Below, one piece after another: positions 62,222 to 64,000 of a DNA stretch of 64,000 nt; position 1 is the first letter of the stretch; each line of letters opens with the position of its first letter. The notes under the pieces were generated by a model. That model had not been told where the DNA came from, ran no database searches, and saw only the letters and a program-made list of their open reading frames with translations. Made by a program: the position numbers and the translations under genes. Source of the stretch: Lederbergia sp. NSJ-179 (GTDB lineage: Bacteria > Bacillota > Bacilli > Bacillales > Bacillaceae_C); the NCBI RefSeq assembly GCF_022867885.1, contig NZ_JALIFP010000003.1:1-64000 (forward strand), written 5' to 3'.

Positions 62222-62294
62222 GGAGGATTAGCTCAGTTGGGAGAGCATCTGCCTTACAAGCAGAGGGTCGGCGGTTCGAGCCCGTCATCCTCCA
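62222..62294 (+). tRNA. tRNA-Val (TAC)
   Basis: Acceptor GGAGGAT/ATCCTCC, anticodon TAC in loop CTTACAA. CCA is not encoded (ACTTT follows). Confidence 0.96.
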
Positions 62295-62330
62295 CTTTAT
62301 TTAAGATAGGAGTATGGATTTCGGCTAATA

Positions 62331-62456
62331 CCGGATCTAGCTCCAGCGCCTAGCCCCTCGAGGTCATAAACCCGCGCCAATAAAAGTCAGAACCGGACTT
62401 TTATTGTCTCAGAACATTTGCTTGTCGGGGCTGACCAAGGCGCTTGCGCTTTTCAA
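62331..62456 (+). repeat. interspersed repeat, copy E
   Basis: GGATCTAGCTCCAGCGCC to GGCGCTTGCGCTTTTC, nearly the same ends as copy B with a different central stem (AATAAAAGTC / GACTTTTATT). It lies between two tRNA genes of one cluster. Confidence 0.8.
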
Positions 62457-62458
62457 AT

Positions 62459-62543
62459 GGTGGGGTAGCGAAGTGGCTAAACGCGGCGGACTGTAAATCC
62501 GCTCCCTCAGGGTTCGGCGGTTCGAATCCGTCCCCCACCACCA
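62459..62543 (+). tRNA. tRNA-Tyr (GTA)
   Basis: 85 nt with the long variable arm of class II; acceptor GGTGGGG/CCCCACC, anticodon GTA, encoded CCA. Confidence 0.97.
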
Positions 62544-62599
62544 TTTTTAAAACCTGTGAATATTTAGTTTGTAAATGGGTAACATACATATATCATCGT

Positions 62600-62674
62600 T
62601 GGGCTATAGCCAAGTGGTAAGGCAACGGACTTTGACTCCGTCATTCGTTGGTTCGAATCCAGCTAGCCCAGCCA
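62600..62674 (+). tRNA. tRNA-Gln (TTG)
   Basis: Acceptor TGGGCTA/TAGCCCA, anticodon TTG, encoded CCA. Confidence 0.97.
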
Positions 62675-62675
62675 T

Positions 62676-62751
62676 GAGCCATTAGCTCAGTTGGTAGAGC
62701 ATCTGACTTTTAATCAGAGGGTCGCAGGTTCGAATCCTGCATGGCTCACCA
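62676..62751 (+). tRNA. tRNA-Lys (TTT)
   Basis: Acceptor GAGCCAT/ATGGCTC, anticodon TTT, encoded CCA, one base after tRNA-Gln. Confidence 0.97.
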
Positions 62752-62828
62752 CTGAGGACGTCTTGATGATCAAATTTAAGGCTTTTTTTTATTTGTAAAG
62801 CTTGCATGAATAGCTTAGATACAAAATA

Positions 62829-62867
62829 GACGAGAAGCAACCAATCATGGATTGCTTACTCGTCTAT
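62829..62867 (-). terminator. terminator of the spo0E-like gene
   Basis: The stem AGACGAGtAAGCAA / TTGCTtCTCGTCT contains the stop codon. Confidence 0.65.
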
Positions 62868-63023
62868 ATTTGTTGTGAGAGCGTGATACTTATTCAGAAG
62901 TTTGTCCAACTGGTCACTGATATGAATGACCCGTTCGTCCATAAAGGAAGAGGACAGACTCAGTTCAATCATCTGTTGTCGATAATCTTCAATCTTATTG
63001 AGTAAATCTGATTTATTTCTCAC
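62856..63023 (-). CDS. Spo0E-family aspartyl-phosphate phosphatase
   Basis: A 55-aa two-helix protein: LLNKIEDYRQQMIELSLSSS then DERVIHISDQLDKLLNKY. The closing I-S-x-x-L-D-x-L-(L/I)-N-x-Y is the Spo0E signature, which dephosphorylates Spo0A-P or related regulators. GTG 63023 has GGGGGC eight bases ahead. Short and on the opposite strand to sigW, so easily missed. Confidence 0.85.
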   Translation of the reverse strand: MRNKSDLLNKIEDYRQQMIELSLSSSFMDERVIHISDQLDKLLNKYHALTTNIDE

Positions 63024-63166
63024 GTCCACTGCCCCCTGCTGTTTTTTTCATTTCTTGTATTCCCATTTAACAAAATATTAAACAAGTACTTAGAAATTTG
63101 GTAATATAGAAGTGATGTGTCTATTTTAAATATATAGTTACAAGATAAATTTTTTTAATTTGTATT

Positions 63167-63192
63167 TGAAACCTTTTTTTACTTTATACGTA
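63167..63192 (+). promoter_or_regulatory. SigW-dependent promoter of sigW
   Basis: TGAAAC (63167-63172), 16-nt spacer with a T run, CGTA (63189-63192): the SigW consensus, supporting autoregulation. Confidence 0.9.
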
Positions 63193-63228
63193 TATAGGAT
63201 AACCGCATGAGCGGGGGGTATTTTAGGG

Positions 63229-63792
63229 ATGGATTTGATTATCAATCAACGAATCAAAGAGGTTCTAAAGGGCGATCAGGAAGCATTTGGCGAAATTGTG
63301 GAACTATTTAAGGATAAAGTTTTCCAGCTTTGTTACCGAATGTTGGGGAATCGGCATGAAGCGGAAGATATTGCTCAAGAAGCTTTTGTTCGAGCGTATA
63401 TTAACATCCATAGTTTTAATCAGAAAAAAAAGTTCTCCACATGGATTTACAGGATTGCCACCAATCTTTGTATTGATCGGATTCGGAAAAAGAAACCTGA
63501 TTATTTTCTGGACGCAGAAGTTGCGGGATCAGAAGGATTAACTATGTACTCGCAAATTGCTGCTGAAGGGAAATCGCCTGATGCTGAAGTGGAAACCATT
63601 GAACTTCAAGAGATTGTTCAACAAGAAATTATGAAGCTTCCTGATAAATACAGAGTCGTTGTCATTTTGAGATACATTGATGAACTTTCATTAAATGAAA
63701 TTAGTGAAGTTTTAGAAATGCCGCTAGGTACAGTGAAGACGCGAATTCATCGTGCGCGTGAAGCGCTTCGTAAACAACTGAACAATTTGTAG
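63229..63792 (+). CDS. sigW: ECF sigma factor SigW
   Basis: 187 aa. Region 2 (about 20-90): CYRMLGNRHEAEDIAQEAFV, FSTWIYRIATNLCIDRIRKK. Region 4 (about 125-185): LPDKYRVVVILRYIDELSLN, EISEVLEMPLGTVKTRIHRA. Controls defence against envelope-active compounds. Own SigW promoter upstream and rsiW downstream, as in B. subtilis. Confidence 0.95.
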   Translation: MDLIINQRIKEVLKGDQEAFGEIVELFKDKVFQLCYRMLGNRHEAEDIAQEAFVRAYINIHSFNQKKKFSTWIYRIATNLCIDRIRKKKPDYFLDAEVAGSEGLTMYSQIAAEGKSPDAEVETIELQEIVQQEIMKLPDKYRVVVILRYIDELSLNEISEVLEMPLGTVKTRIHRAREALRKQLNNL

Positions 63793-63809
63793 GAAAGGTG
63801 AGAAGGAAA

Positions 63810-64000
63810 TTGAAGGCGTGTCCTGAAGAAATCGTTCTCTATATGCATGATTACTTAGATGGTGACCTGCCTTACGAGAAGGAGCAACTATTAAAAAGTC
63901 ATTTACAGCAATGTTCTAGCTGTCAAAAGCATTTTCAAGAATTGAAAAGAACCGTTGCTTATATACAAAGCACTTCTAATTTACAACCATCCAGTGGATT
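63810..64000 (+). CDS. rsiW: anti-sigma-W factor RsiW, start only
   Basis: The first 63 codons, cut by the window end. Zinc-binding anti-sigma motif HLQQCSSCQKHF (H-x3-C-x2-C, about residues 30-38), preceded by ACPEEIVLYMHDYLDGDLPY. It holds SigW until proteolysed. TTG start with AGAAGGA ahead. Confidence 0.92.
   Translation, partial: MKACPEEIVLYMHDYLDGDLPYEKEQLLKSHLQQCSSCQKHFQELKRTVAYIQSTSNLQPSSG

Overview
The window looks like chromosome of a spore-forming, low-GC Gram-positive rod of the Bacillaceae. On both flanks it follows Bacillus subtilis gene order: ybaK-cwlD-salA-gerD-kbaA-pdaB on the left, and a tRNA cluster followed by sigW-rsiW on the right. Other markers are a Met-type T-box leader, a Spo0E-like phosphatase gene and many intrinsic terminators. 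The species cannot be named from this sequence alone.

Layout. 1-3.0 kb: an MntR-type operator and a manganese/zinc ABC importer (ATPase, permease, lipoprotein). 3.0-8.9 kb: sporulation and germination block (a lipoprotein, ybaK, cwlD, salA, gerD, kbaA, pdaB). 9.0-9.2 kb: tRNA-Asn and tRNA-Thr. 9.13-46.53 kb: a prophage of about 37.4 kb inserted in the 3' half of tRNA-Thr, bounded by a perfect 43-bp duplication (9130-9172 and 46487-46529). Its map is integrase, ImmA-type protease and CI-like repressor (all minus), a control region with three copies of a 14-bp operator, an early replication block (DUF2800, DUF2815, family A DNA polymerase, PcfK-like and PcfJ-like genes, VapE-type primase/helicase, a possible iteron origin, VRR-NUC, SNF2 helicase, late regulator), a lipoprotein moron, packaging and head genes (terminase, portal, MuF head protein with a toxin-like tail and a small acidic partner, scaffold, capsid), connector and tail genes with a programmed frameshift, tape measure, Dit, Tal, then holin and endolysin. 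The large terminase carries a one-base frameshift, so as written the prophage may not package DNA.

Between the lysis genes and attR lies an accessory module. It has two host-type interspersed repeats, a DUF3800 gene, and two tandem copies of a similar structured RNA with its own promoter and a terminator between the copies. This is the best candidate here for an under-described system. Other accessory candidates are a DUF2829 (Tad2-like) gene, the PcfK-like gene (AcrIIA9 family), the MuF toxin/immunity pair and the lipoprotein moron.

46.6-51.1 kb: an ECF-type transporter with a SAM-hydroxide adenosyltransferase-like gene, all behind one T-box with an apparent AUG specifier, which points to methionine or a methionine-derived compound. 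51.2-54.7 kb: PdaC-like deacetylase and an ECF sigma/anti-sigma pair with a likely autoregulated promoter. 54.8-61.6 kb: a looser region with gene remnants, PadR and TetR regulators, a VOC protein, LysE and AI-2E family exporters and a nucleotidyltransferase-like protein. 61.7-62.8 kb: tRNA Glu-Val-Tyr-Gln-Lys with a 123-bp tandem repeat. 62.8-64 kb: a spo0E-like gene, then sigW with a near-perfect SigW promoter and the start of rsiW.
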